From positions 62,001 to 126,000 of the forward strand of contig JAPDKB010000007.1 of assembly GCA_029258795.1 (NCBI GenBank): DNA of 64,000 nucleotides. The letters are read 5' to 3'. Position numbers and translations under genes: made by a program. This DNA is from an archaeon (GTDB lineage Archaea > EX4484-52 > WAPT01). Under the pieces are notes generated by a model. It had not been told where the DNA came from and searched no databases. It saw nothing but the letters and a program-made list of their open reading frames with translations. Shown here piece after piece: positions 34,471-42,689 of the stretch; position 1 is the stretch's first letter, and each line of letters opens with the position of its first letter.

Positions 34471-34995
34471 GTGCTGCTCGGTAAGGATGAAATAATGGAA
34501 CTCGTTGATGAGGGCTGGCTTGTACAGGGCATGCTTGATCCTGAGGTGCAGGTGCAGCCAGCAGGCATTGATTTGACGCTCGCCAAGATTTTCAGGCTGG
34601 AGGGAGAGGGTGCAATAGATTTCTCCAACGCCAAAAGAAAGCTTCCGGAATACGTGGAGATTGAGCCGGATGAGGATGATTGCTGGAAGCTCGATAAGGG
34701 CACTTACAACGGCACGATGAACGAGTACATAAAGCTTCCAAACGATGTTGCAGCGATTGTGTTACCGAGGTCGTCCGCTCTGGTGTGCGGCATAGAAGCT
34801 CATTCCGCTCTCTGGGATCCGGGATATGAGGGGAGGGGCTTCCTGCACTTCACCATAACGAGGCCTGTGAGGATTTACAGGAACGCGCGAATAGTGCAGA
34901 TGATATTCTTCAGGGTTAGCAGTGAGACGGAAGGTTATGATGGAGTGTTTAAGGGAGAGGATCTGCTTAAGAAAAGCAGGAGAGGTAGGGAATGA
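34471..34995 (+). CDS. dcd: dCTP deaminase (possibly bifunctional with dUTPase activity)
   Basis: Makes dUTP or dUMP from dCTP for thymidylate synthesis. 174 residues from GTG 34471, supported by GAGGTGG (34458-34464) six nt upstream. A longer frame from 34399 would overlap the previous gene. Family elements are LLGKDEIMELVDEGWL, VQPAGIDLTL, VLPRSSALVCGIEAHSALWD with PGYEGRG (substrate and catalytic region), and the end PVRIYRNARIVQMIFFRV. The choice between mono- and bifunctional enzyme cannot be made from sequence alone. Confidence 0.9.
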   Translation: MLLGKDEIMELVDEGWLVQGMLDPEVQVQPAGIDLTLAKIFRLEGEGAIDFSNAKRKLPEYVEIEPDEDDCWKLDKGTYNGTMNEYIKLPNDVAAIVLPRSSALVCGIEAHSALWDPGYEGRGFLHFTITRPVRIYRNARIVQMIFFRVSSETEGYDGVFKGEDLLKKSRRGRE

Positions 34996-34996
34996 T

Positions 34997-35764
34997 ATGG
35001 TGGTTCTTGACAGAATTTTTGAAACCGTGTACGACCACCTCAGAAGAATTGGAGATGAAACAAATGAAGTGTCATTCAACCACTTCAAAAAATATGTGGA
35101 TGAGGGTCGGTTTTTGAAAGCTGTGTGCGGCTCGGAGAAAATACTGAAAGGGGCTCTTGAAGGTGAGTTGAAGTGCGTTATCTATTACATCGCAAAAGAT
35201 AAGGAAGGTATTACCCTAAATGAGAGTTTTAAAACCCTCTCCGAACTGTTCCGGGAGCTGGATTCTTCCATCAAAATTGAAGTTTATGGTAGGGTGTTGA
35301 GCTATGATGAGATAGGAGAGGATGAGAGGAAAATTGGAAACAAGTATTCCGGTTATGTCCTGACTCCGAGAAGAGTAGGGCAGCTCCACACCAAAATTTA
35401 TGAGCAAATAAAAGACGATGACCTGCTCAGAGAGAAGCACGTTGATGAAACAACTGCCAAGATGGTCGTGTTCGAACGTGACTTTGAGAACAGCGGTGTC
35501 TCATGCGCGAGAGAGGAGAACGAAAAGATCATTAAGGATTATGCACTCTGCTTTTGTGGTATAAGAGATGTTGTTACATGGGCGCACGAGCTGGGACACA
35601 AACTCGGTTTGATGCACGTGCTTGACCCCCATGACATTATGTATGAGAGCTCGCATCCCTTTTCCTGCATCCCCATCCCCAGAAAATTCAGGAAATGGTC
35701 AAAGAAACAATGGAAGTATATAAAAAAGCGCATTAATTGGGCGGGATCTGCTGAAAAAAGGTAA
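34997..35764 (+). CDS. Metzincin-type zinc metalloprotease
   Basis: 255 residues from ATG 34997, just after the dcd stop, with a purine-rich site upstream. At about residue 197 it has HELGHKLGLMH, a perfect HExxHxxGxxH zinc motif, followed by the Met-turn DIMYE about 10 residues later. These are the hallmarks of metzincins; spacing and size recall archaemetzincin-like proteins. No signal peptide, so it is probably cytoplasmic. The N-terminal 180 residues show no family I recognise. The next gene is a paralogue with a broken catalytic motif. Confidence 0.82.
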   Translation: MVVLDRIFETVYDHLRRIGDETNEVSFNHFKKYVDEGRFLKAVCGSEKILKGALEGELKCVIYYIAKDKEGITLNESFKTLSELFRELDSSIKIEVYGRVLSYDEIGEDERKIGNKYSGYVLTPRRVGQLHTKIYEQIKDDDLLREKHVDETTAKMVVFERDFENSGVSCAREENEKIIKDYALCFCGIRDVVTWAHELGHKLGLMHVLDPHDIMYESSHPFSCIPIPRKFRKWSKKQWKYIKKRINWAGSAEKR

Positions 35765-35778
35765 AAGAGGTGAGAGTC

Positions 35779-36480
35779 GTGATACGAAAGATACTGCAAT
35801 ACTTAAAACCGGGTAAGGGTGATTCTTCATCGGAAATATCGAGCTTGATGGACGCGAATTTCGGCACAATAAAAAGGATGTTGAGTGAGAGAAAACTGGA
35901 TGTGATTTTGTATCCGGTTGATACTGCGTGGCATTCATGGAACGATCTTTATGAAGATTATGTCAGGGTTTATGCTGCTGTGCGCAAGGGATTTAAAGAA
36001 CTTGGTGGTGTGAATGCTGAGGTTTACTCTTTCAGACCAAACATGAGTCCTGAAACTTTTGAAGAATACTCGACCTTGCTTGACCTTAGCTTAAATAAGA
36101 TGAAGACACTCCACCAGACAATATATGAGGATGTTATGTTCCCGCAAAAACTCGAGAATCTTCATGAAGATATAAGTGTTGTGAAGGTGGTTATTCTCCC
36201 CACCAAAAAAGGCGAAAATAGTTATGACGGAGGGGTTATCCCTCCACGCGAAGCAGAGTCAGGGAGATATGTGAGAGATTATGTGGTTATCAAGAGCGAT
36301 AAACTTGATCCCGGTATGATTTTGCACTATCTCGGACATATGTGTGGATTAACTCACGTTACAGACGGGAAGGATGTTATGTTCTCACCATCTCCGGGAT
36401 GTCCTTCCGAAGTTCATTCTCATAAATTCGGAAGGAAAAGCAAAGAACGATGGTCTAAAATAAAAAGATATTTCTCATGA
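35779..36480 (+). CDS. Metzincin paralogue with the catalytic Glu replaced (predicted inactive)
   Basis: 233 residues from GTG 35779 (GAGGTGA five nt upstream; GTG 35770 is also in frame). The C-terminal part aligns by eye with the preceding protein. The zinc motif is HYLGHMCGLTH at about residue 184, keeping three zinc-binding His but with Tyr in place of the catalytic Glu. A Met-turn-like DVMFS follows. Both proteins end in a basic W-S-K-x2-x-W/R-x-x-I-K helix. The frame is intact, so it is probably a non-catalytic zinc protein, perhaps a partner or regulator of its neighbour. Confidence 0.75.
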   Translation: MIRKILQYLKPGKGDSSSEISSLMDANFGTIKRMLSERKLDVILYPVDTAWHSWNDLYEDYVRVYAAVRKGFKELGGVNAEVYSFRPNMSPETFEEYSTLLDLSLNKMKTLHQTIYEDVMFPQKLENLHEDISVVKVVILPTKKGENSYDGGVIPPREAESGRYVRDYVVIKSDKLDPGMILHYLGHMCGLTHVTDGKDVMFSPSPGCPSEVHSHKFGRKSKERWSKIKRYFS

Positions 36481-36486
36481 TAGGCT

Positions 36487-37068
36487 TTAAGCTTCATCCT
36501 TCTTGTTTTTTCTCTCATCTGATTTTTCCTGTGCTTCGCTTTTTTCTTCCTTTTCCTCCAGATCCTCCTCCCTTATCTTCAGCTTTTCAAAGTATTTTTT
36601 GAGTTCTGCCTCACTCTTCAATCCAAAATACTTCAGGAGGGTTTTGGTTACCCTGAGTTCTTTCGTGTGTCCTTTTGGTTTGACGGTGACGAATCCGCGC
36701 TTCACAAGCTCCTCTATTTGCTCGTAAGCCCTGTTGCCCCTGACTTTAACGACATCGCTCTGCTTGACAGGGCTTTTGTAAGCTATCAGCGCAAGGGTTT
36801 TAAGAGTGCCCGGTGAGAAATCCTTTTCTGGAGCGAGCTTCTCCACATGTTTGAGGTATTGCTCCCTCACATGCATTTCGTAAACGTCATTGCCCAGATG
36901 CCTCACAACCAATGACGTGTTTTCGTATCTCCTCTCCAGCTCCTGAAGGGCTGAAAGAACAGCATCCTTCTTCAAACCTGTGATTCTCTTTATTTCATCT
37001 ACGCTTAACGGCTTGCCCGCCATGAAAAGAGCTGCCTCAACTATGTTAGCATCATTGTTGTTCTGCAT
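36487..37068 (-). CDS. scpB: Segregation and condensation protein B
   Basis: Kite-subunit of the SMC-ScpAB condensin. 193 residues: two winged-helix domains (NIVEAALFMAGKPLSVDEIK; TLALIAYKSPVKQSDVVKVRG) and YEQIEELVKRGFVTVKPKG are diagnostic. A Lys/Glu-rich tail of about 30 residues ends the protein. It begins 6 nt after the scpA stop. It is transcribed with scpA and the small HTH gene. Confidence 0.92.
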   Translation of the reverse strand: MQNNNDANIVEAALFMAGKPLSVDEIKRITGLKKDAVLSALQELERRYENTSLVVRHLGNDVYEMHVREQYLKHVEKLAPEKDFSPGTLKTLALIAYKSPVKQSDVVKVRGNRAYEQIEELVKRGFVTVKPKGHTKELRVTKTLLKYFGLKSEAELKKYFEKLKIREEDLEEKEEKSEAQEKSDERKNKKDEA

Positions 37069-37074
37069 AAGCTA

Positions 37075-37806
37075 TTATTGATTTTTTGGCTTTATTAAAA
37101 TTTCACCGAAGAGAACGGGCTGCTCGCACACGATTTTCTCGTCCCTTATGAGATGGAGAAGAGATGCAAAATCCCTTATTATCTCTTCCTTCGTCTTGCT
37201 TTTGACAAGCTCGGAGAAGAACACCACACCACTCGGATACAAAAGCTGGAGAATCCTTTCATAGATCTTTTCGATGTGCTCCGAGAAATCCTTTTGATTC
37301 AGCTCGAGGTTGACCATGAAATGGCGCAGCTCCCTTCTTTTCTTCACCTTCATCGCTTTGTTGAGAGCTTCAACCAGCTCCTCAAGCGTGATGCGTCTTT
37401 TGAACTCCCTTCTGATGGGTAAGCGTAACGGAGGAATCACCACTTGCTGCCCTCCACCCAGCTGTGCCTGCTCTTCCGTACCCTGCTGTTCTTGCTGTGT
37501 CTGCTCATCAGCTTTTCCTTCAGCTTCAACGCCCATCAGAGCTTCGCATTTCATTCTGTAGATGATGCTTGCGGCAAGGATTATCCTTGCCGGGATGCGA
37601 AGATTTTCATCCCTCATTTTCTGCAGGATGGTCGTGAATCTATCGCTGAGCTTAACTATGTCTATATCCCAGGGGTCCATATCCTGCACTAGCATTATAA
37701 GTACCTGCTCCCAGTCATCGTAGAGTATGGCTCTTATTAACTCTTCCTCGTAGTCCTTTTCAGAGGTAAAGCTCACTCTTTCATTTTCTGCAAGCACCTC
37801 AGGCAT
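37075..37806 (-). CDS. scpA: Segregation and condensation protein A (kleisin)
   Basis: Kleisin that bridges the SMC heads. 243 residues: the N-terminal helical domain has LIMLVQDMDPWDIDIVKLSD (typical DPWDIDI). A Gln-rich linker follows (about 105-130), then a C-terminal winged helix (LLYPSGVVFFSELVKSKTKE, ASLLHLIRDEKI). It is coupled to scpB. The smc gene is in the same direction but 13 kb away, on the other side of the accessory island. Confidence 0.92.
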   Translation of the reverse strand: MPEVLAENERVSFTSEKDYEEELIRAILYDDWEQVLIMLVQDMDPWDIDIVKLSDRFTTILQKMRDENLRIPARIILAASIIYRMKCEALMGVEAEGKADEQTQQEQQGTEEQAQLGGGQQVVIPPLRLPIRREFKRRITLEELVEALNKAMKVKKRRELRHFMVNLELNQKDFSEHIEKIYERILQLLYPSGVVFFSELVKSKTKEEIIRDFASLLHLIRDEKIVCEQPVLFGEILIKPKNQ

Positions 37807-37819
37807 GTTGATTACCCTT

Positions 37820-38023
37820 CTACACCCACCAGACCACTCGCTTTCTCATGCCGATCTTCTGGGCTTCTGTCCTCCTTTTAACTTTGCCCTCAGCTTTAAG
37901 TCTGTATAGGTGCATGTTTGCTGTGCTCCAGCTTATGCCGAGCTCTTTTGCTATCTCGTAGGTTGAAAGAGGTCCCTTTTTGGAAAGCAACTTCACCAGC
38001 TCTTCATCCACAGACCTAGGCAT
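37820..38023 (-). CDS. Small winged-helix DNA-binding protein
   Basis: 67 residues. LSTYEIAKELGISWSTANMH is a clear helix-turn-helix, followed by a basic wing (KVKRRTEAQKIGMRKRVVWW). AAGGGGGAT lies a few nt before the ATG. It is the first gene of the HTH-scpA-scpB transcript (14-nt gap to scpA), and its mRNA leader carries an 8-bp hairpin. An autoregulatory role is possible but not shown. Confidence 0.75.
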   Translation of the reverse strand: MPRSVDEELVKLLSKKGPLSTYEIAKELGISWSTANMHLYRLKAEGKVKRRTEAQKIGMRKRVVWWV

Positions 38024-38048
38024 GTTTTATCCCCCTTACTGGTCATCT

Positions 38049-38068
38049 CCGCCTGAAGAATCAGGCGG
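38049..38068 (-). promoter_or_regulatory. Leader hairpin of the HTH-scpA-scpB transcript
   Basis: CCGCCTGA and TCAGGCGG form a perfect 8-bp stem with a 4-nt loop. A TATA-like TATATAAATA lies upstream on the minus strand (38100-38091), so the hairpin would be in the 5' leader, 25 nt before the start codon. In the leader, CTTAC before and GTAAG after the hairpin could extend the stem. ACTTACCCGCCT also occurs in the hairpin at 42690-42753. Confidence 0.55.
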
Positions 38069-38184
38069 GTAAGTTTAGGTAGTGCTCAGCTATTTATATA
38101 CTTTTATATGGTGAGTTTTTTATATTGGCGCGTCTAAAAAGATGGTGTTATATTGAGATATTTTGAAGAGGTTCCTGTGAGGGA

Positions 38185-39468
38185 TCATAGGTAGTATGCA
38201 GGCACTCTATATATTGTACAGCCGTTCCTTTTTTCCTTTCCGAACTCGTTGAGGGTGATGACCAGAGCCCTCTCTGGTCTGTACTCGTTCAGAAAGCTGT
38301 AAAATGACCTTCCCAATCTACCAGAGGTGAGCTTTACTTCCACCGGTACTATGGTGTTTTCGTCCCTTATCAGCACGAAATCCACTTCAGCTTTACCTGT
38401 TGTGCGCCAATAACAAAGCTTGTACTCCTCAAACCCTGTGAATAGCTCCCTGAAAACGAAGTTTTCCAGTAGGGCTCCAGCATCACTCCTCGTCTCGAAC
38501 TCGGAGAAGTTGTTTATTATTGCATTTCTTATCCCCATATCCAGAAAATATATTTTCGGAGTTTTTCTCAGCTCTGTTACAAGGTTTCTATGAAACGGTC
38601 TTAAAGTTTGCACGATATACGTGTGCTTGAGTATGCTGAGGTATTCCTCAGCTTTGTAGAAGCTGATGTTGAGCTGTGATGCGAGAGAAGATGTGGACAT
38701 CAGAGATGCTGTTTTGAATGCCAGCAGCTTCAAAAAATCCTCGAACCTTTCCACCTCCTTTATCCCGAAGTGCACCACAACGTCTTTTTCGAGATATAGA
38801 GTGTAGATGTTTTTGAGTACGAGCTGCTTTTCCTCCGTGCCCTCTGTCTTTATCACTTCGGGATAGCCGCCGAAGATCATGTAATCTTTCAGGTGAGTCA
38901 GCAATTCCTTCTGGAAAATTGGCGGAGCGGGCTCGTCCCTTCCCTTAAGGAAGTTTTTTACTGAAGCGTGCTTCTCTCTGAAGACTCTGGCAAGACCATC
39001 ATCCCTGGCTATCAGAAACTCCTCGAAATCGAAAGAGTAGAGCTCGAAAAGAAAGAGCCTCCCTACCAAGTACGGAAGCACATTTGTTCTTAATTCCAAG
39101 GATGAAGAGCCGGAGAAGATCACTTTTACATCTTCCGCAAAGTGATCGTAGATCAGTTTGAGCTTCTCTCCCGCATTTTTGACACGCTGAATCTCGTCCA
39201 GAAAGAGGAACAGCCTTTTTCCCTCTTTTTTGAATCTTCTCACAAAGTTTAAAGGGTCATCCTCAAGAGCGCGTCTCATATCTGGAAGATCAAGATTTAT
39301 GAACGCTTTTTCTTCATTCTGTATTTTTTGGAAGAGGAGTTGAAGGAGGGTTGTTTTTCCCACCTGTCTTGCACCCCTCACACCCAGCATCTCCTTCCTG
39401 TCCAGCAGCTTCAATAACCTGTCCTCAAGCTTCCTCTTGTAGATTTTATTTGCACCAGCTCCATCCAT
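38185..39468 (-). CDS. AAA+ ATPase with DUF4143 C-terminal domain
   Basis: 427 residues. Walker A GVRGARQVGKTTLL, Walker B RLFLFLDEIQRV and a sensor segment VIFSGSSSLEL form the N-terminal ATPase. The middle has the ELYSFDFEEFL and MIFGGYPEVIKTEG elements of this archaeal/bacterial family. The C-terminal DUF4143 region contains a nuclease-like fold (WRTTGKAEVDFVL, VPVEVK). These ATPases are common accessory genes of unknown role, often near toxin-antitoxin or mobile loci. Here it marks the left side of the accessory island. Confidence 0.88.
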   Translation of the reverse strand: MDGAGANKIYKRKLEDRLLKLLDRKEMLGVRGARQVGKTTLLQLLFQKIQNEEKAFINLDLPDMRRALEDDPLNFVRRFKKEGKRLFLFLDEIQRVKNAGEKLKLIYDHFAEDVKVIFSGSSSLELRTNVLPYLVGRLFLFELYSFDFEEFLIARDDGLARVFREKHASVKNFLKGRDEPAPPIFQKELLTHLKDYMIFGGYPEVIKTEGTEEKQLVLKNIYTLYLEKDVVVHFGIKEVERFEDFLKLLAFKTASLMSTSSLASQLNISFYKAEEYLSILKHTYIVQTLRPFHRNLVTELRKTPKIYFLDMGIRNAIINNFSEFETRSDAGALLENFVFRELFTGFEEYKLCYWRTTGKAEVDFVLIRDENTIVPVEVKLTSGRLGRSFYSFLNEYRPERALVITLNEFGKEKRNGCTIYRVPAYYL

Positions 39469-39689
39469 GCAATTCTATTTTTACTCACAACTATTTAAAA
39501 TTTATTCTATAATTTTTGAATTGAATTTGAAAATTCTAGAGATAAAAAAAGGACTCCAGTCATGAGTTGGATTGAGTCATGTAGTGTTAGATTTTGCTAA
39601 CGGTTGTTAGAAAGTTGTGATAATTCATCACAAGCCGAAACTGGTAAGAAAAACGTTCCAGACAGAGTGTGCAATTATTGGTAGAATTA

Positions 39690-39723
39690 TAGCAGGGTCA
39701 GGTTAAGGAACTCGACCCTGCTA
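39690..39723. repeat. 10-bp perfect inverted repeat (hairpin)
   Basis: TAGCAGGGTC and GACCCTGCTA are perfectly complementary across a 14-nt loop. It is GC-rich relative to its surroundings. It could be a terminator, a small RNA or a mobile-element remnant. No T-run follows on the plus strand. Confidence 0.6.
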
Positions 39724-39808
39724 AAACGCAATTTAAATGCCGGGGCTCATACTTTGTGTGGCTTGTATTGAATATTTTTGGTTAAATTTTTAATTCTACC
39801 TTTCTAAA

Positions 39809-39831
39809 TAGGTTAAAATGCATTTAACCTA
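39809..39831. promoter_or_regulatory. Palindromic operator candidate upstream of hsdM
   Basis: Perfect 9-bp arms TAGGTTAAA and TTTAACCTA flank a 5-nt centre. It ends 16 bp before the TATA box of hsdM, so a bound factor could control the RM operon. Confidence 0.6.
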
Positions 39832-39840
39832 TAGCTTAAG

Positions 39841-39859
39841 AGCAACCTATAAAAATTTT
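39841..39859 (+). promoter_or_regulatory. Promoter of the type I RM operon
   Basis: AGCAACCTATAAAAATTTT, a strong TATA box about 25-30 nt before the hsdM ATG, predicting a leaderless transcript. It is identical over 19 nt to the promoter of the PCNA gene at 29562-29580. Confidence 0.65.
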
Positions 39860-39877
39860 TAAACCCACATAAAAACC

Positions 39878-41575
39878 ATGTCATCAAAGGCCTTTGAGCC
39901 GTGGATCCGGATTAGATATCAGATTCTGCTTAAAGAGTTCGGAGAGCGAGAATTCACAAGAAAGGATGCGGAAATTGCTTTAAGCAAGCATGACAAACCC
40001 TTACTAAACATAAACGAGCTCTTCAGCATCTTGGCAAAAGAGGGCTTGTTACAATCTAAAGAAAAAAACGGTAAGCACTTCTACAGGCTCACACCACCTA
40101 CAGAAGAGAAAGTTAAGGCTACGAGGGACCAAATTATAAGAGTTCTGAAAAATGGGGCAGATATCATCAGGAATAGGGAATACAGAATGCTGCTTGTTCT
40201 CTTGTTCTATAAAGCTCTGAGTGATAGGTGGGTCAAGAAGGTGGAGGAATATCTTAAAGAGGTTGATGATGTCAAGGCTGCTTATCATCTCGCAAATATC
40301 GAATACTATTACCTTTATGATGAGCCAGAAGATAAGCTTTATACATGGGATGAGGTTGTAAAGGATAAGGTTAATCTGGTAAACAACTTCATAGTGGCCT
40401 TGAATAGGATTGCTGAACTAAATGATAAGCTGGCCGATATTAAAATTCTTGTCGATAAACTTGGATTTGCAGGATTTGTAGCCAATGAGGAGAACTATCT
40501 ATTGTTTAAGGATCTTGTAGAGAGTTTTAACAGGTTGGACTTGAGGGAAGCTAACTATGATATCATTGGAGATGCTTATGAATGGATTCTGTCCTATTTT
40601 GCTCCAACCAAAGCAAAGGCAGGAGAGATCTATACACCTAGAGAAGTTATCCGCCTGATGGTTGAGATTCTTGATATTCCTCCCAATTCAGATGTTCTTG
40701 ATCCTGCATGTGGTTCATGTGCCATGCTCATAGAAGCGTACAAATACGCTAGTGAGAAATACCAAGACGGTAAAACTTTGAGGCTTGAAGGTCAGGAATG
40801 GGATGATCTAACTTGTGTGCTCGGAAAACTTAACCTTGTTATGCATGGAATCACAGAAAACTACACGGTGCATCTTGGGGATAGCTTGATAAACCAGAAG
40901 TTTTCTCAAGCAGATTATGTTCTGGCCAATCCGCCTTGGAATTTAGATTATGACATCAACAAATCCATGAATGAGAAACTGAAGGAGATTTACAAGTATG
41001 GCATCACTCCAAAACAAAGTGCTGACTGGCTTTGGGTTCAGCTCATGATTCACTTTGCAAGAAAAAAGGTGGCTGTTGTTCTGGATAACGGTGCTTTGTT
41101 TAGGGGAGGAAAAGAGAGGATAATAAGGGAAGGTATAGTTAAAGATGATCTGGTGGAGTGTGTTATCTTGCTTCCTGAGAAATTGTTCTACAATACAGGA
41201 GCACCAGGAATTATAATGATTCTCAACAAAAACAAACCAGAAGAAAGGAAGGGAAAGATTCTGTTTATAAATGCTTCTCAGGAGTTTGAAAAACACCCGG
41301 AAGTCAGGAAATTGAACATCCTAAGCAGGAAAAACATCAACAAAATCGTGAAAGCTTACCGCGAGTTTAAGGACATTGAAGGATTCTGCAGAGTCGTGAG
41401 CTTGGAAGAAATCAAAGAGAATGATTACAACTTGAACGTCACGCTTTACGTTTTCCCACAGGAGGAAGTTGAGGAAATTGACGTTAAAAAGGAGTGGGAG
41501 GAACTGAAGAGGGTTGAGGAGGAGATAAAGGAGGTTGAGAAGAGGGTTGAAGAATTTATTAGGGTGGTGAAGTGA
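39878..41575 (+). CDS. hsdM: Type I restriction-modification system methyltransferase subunit HsdM
   Basis: N6-adenine DNA methyltransferase of a type I RM system. 565 residues. The first 70 residues look like an added winged helix (FTRKDAEIALSKHDKPLLNI). The HsdM helical domain follows (ATRDQIIRVLKNGADIIRN, YRMLLVLLFYKALSDRW). The catalytic domain has YTPREVIRLMVEIL, DVLDPACGSCAMLIEA (SAM motif I, about residue 274) and VLANPPWNLDY (NPPW, about 350). A C-terminal coiled coil binds HsdS. The stop overlaps the next gene by 4 nt (GTGA). Confidence 0.95.
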   Translation: MSSKAFEPWIRIRYQILLKEFGEREFTRKDAEIALSKHDKPLLNINELFSILAKEGLLQSKEKNGKHFYRLTPPTEEKVKATRDQIIRVLKNGADIIRNREYRMLLVLLFYKALSDRWVKKVEEYLKEVDDVKAAYHLANIEYYYLYDEPEDKLYTWDEVVKDKVNLVNNFIVALNRIAELNDKLADIKILVDKLGFAGFVANEENYLLFKDLVESFNRLDLREANYDIIGDAYEWILSYFAPTKAKAGEIYTPREVIRLMVEILDIPPNSDVLDPACGSCAMLIEAYKYASEKYQDGKTLRLEGQEWDDLTCVLGKLNLVMHGITENYTVHLGDSLINQKFSQADYVLANPPWNLDYDINKSMNEKLKEIYKYGITPKQSADWLWVQLMIHFARKKVAVVLDNGALFRGGKERIIREGIVKDDLVECVILLPEKLFYNTGAPGIIMILNKNKPEERKGKILFINASQEFEKHPEVRKLNILSRKNINKIVKAYREFKDIEGFCRVVSLEEIKENDYNLNVTLYVFPQEEVEEIDVKKEWEELKRVEEEIKEVEKRVEEFIRVVK

Positions 41576-42678
41576 AAGAAAATATCTATCCTATAGGTTT
41601 TTGGAATAAGGAAGAGTTAATAGATATAATTAAATCTAATTTGCCAGAGGACATATGTGTGAAAACGATTGATTCAAAGTCTTTTCAAGAATTTCTTATA
41701 TTGTCCGATGATCATGGAAAGATAATTCTTAATTATGATAAGAGTGGACACTTTATTTTAAACTTGACACAATGTAAAGAACCTGAAAAAATACAACAAT
41801 CGCTAGAAAAGGCACTCAATTTAGACTACACTCTTCCAGGAAAATACAGAACTAAAACGTGGAAGTTAACTTCTCCTAATTTATCTCGAGAACTTTTGGA
41901 GATTTTAATAGATAACTTTCCTAACCAGGTCAAAAAAATAAAACACACCCCAGACATGTATTTTCAGTGCAAACTTATCGGCAAAAATACACTAACTCAT
42001 ATGAAAAATGGTGATCTCCACTTAAGAGTCGAGCACCGGAATAAAGCAATTGATGAAATTTATGAGATAATTGAATCATTTTTAAAAGATAAAATATCAC
42101 AGAATATGCGAAAATTAAAAGAAATTGATGTAGGCAAAGAAAGCTACGAAGATTTTATCAAAAATCATATTTCTATAGACATTGTTCAGTATATTGATAA
42201 AGATGTTTACAATTATCTTTCAGGAAGAGACGTTTGGGAAATATCGGATGGATTAAGAATTTTTCATATGATAAAAATCGGAAATATCCCATTAAAAAAT
42301 TATAAATGCTTAGTAAGAAATTTTTCTATTGCATTTGAAGGGTTTTTAATTAAATACTTTCTTGAAATAGGTTTCATTGATAAGGAAGAGTATGAGCAAG
42401 ATCCAACCACGGCTAGGATATTTAGCTGTATTAATCGATTGAGAAAGGAGTATGGAGAAATAATTAATCGACGTGAAAAAGGTCTGACAGGAACACTTTC
42501 TGGATTATGGGTAGAGTGTAGGAATAATTATTTGCATTCTGATATGTACAGTTTTTCACACCTATACACAATAAAGGAAGCAGAGTCAAAAATTATTGAG
42601 ATCTTACTCACAATGAAAAGATTGCTCAATGTGTTGCCTCTAATAAGAAACAATAATACAAATGGAGATGAGTCATGA
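41572..42678 (+). CDS. RnlA-like protein with C-terminal HEPN RNase motif
   Basis: 368 residues. The N-terminal half (about 1-150) has mixed alpha/beta repeats resembling the tandem domains of RNase LS (RnlA). The C-terminal helical domain (about 225-350) has AFEGFLIKYFLEIGFIDKEE and WVECRNNYLHSDMYSFS. RNNYLH (about residue 316) matches the RNxxxH catalytic motif of HEPN ribonucleases. It is translationally coupled to hsdM, so it belongs to the RM operon. I infer a toxin or anti-phage RNase. No separate antitoxin gene is obvious; the neighbours or the RM complex may restrain it. Confidence 0.65.
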   Translation: MKENIYPIGFWNKEELIDIIKSNLPEDICVKTIDSKSFQEFLILSDDHGKIILNYDKSGHFILNLTQCKEPEKIQQSLEKALNLDYTLPGKYRTKTWKLTSPNLSRELLEILIDNFPNQVKKIKHTPDMYFQCKLIGKNTLTHMKNGDLHLRVEHRNKAIDEIYEIIESFLKDKISQNMRKLKEIDVGKESYEDFIKNHISIDIVQYIDKDVYNYLSGRDVWEISDGLRIFHMIKIGNIPLKNYKCLVRNFSIAFEGFLIKYFLEIGFIDKEEYEQDPTTARIFSCINRLRKEYGEIINRREKGLTGTLSGLWVECRNNYLHSDMYSFSHLYTIKEAESKIIEILLTMKRLLNVLPLIRNNNTNGDES

Positions 42679-42689
42679 AAATTAACATC

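Larger units (their letters stand above)
39469..39877. other. Non-coding spacer between the DUF4143 ATPase and hsdM
   Basis: No convincing ORF in this 409-nt AT-rich stretch. It contains a 7-bp hairpin (TTGTGAT/ATCACAA, 39615-39633), a 10-bp hairpin (39690-39723), a 9-bp-arm palindrome (39809-39831) and a TATA box directly before hsdM. The rest shows no recognisable feature. Confidence 0.6.
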
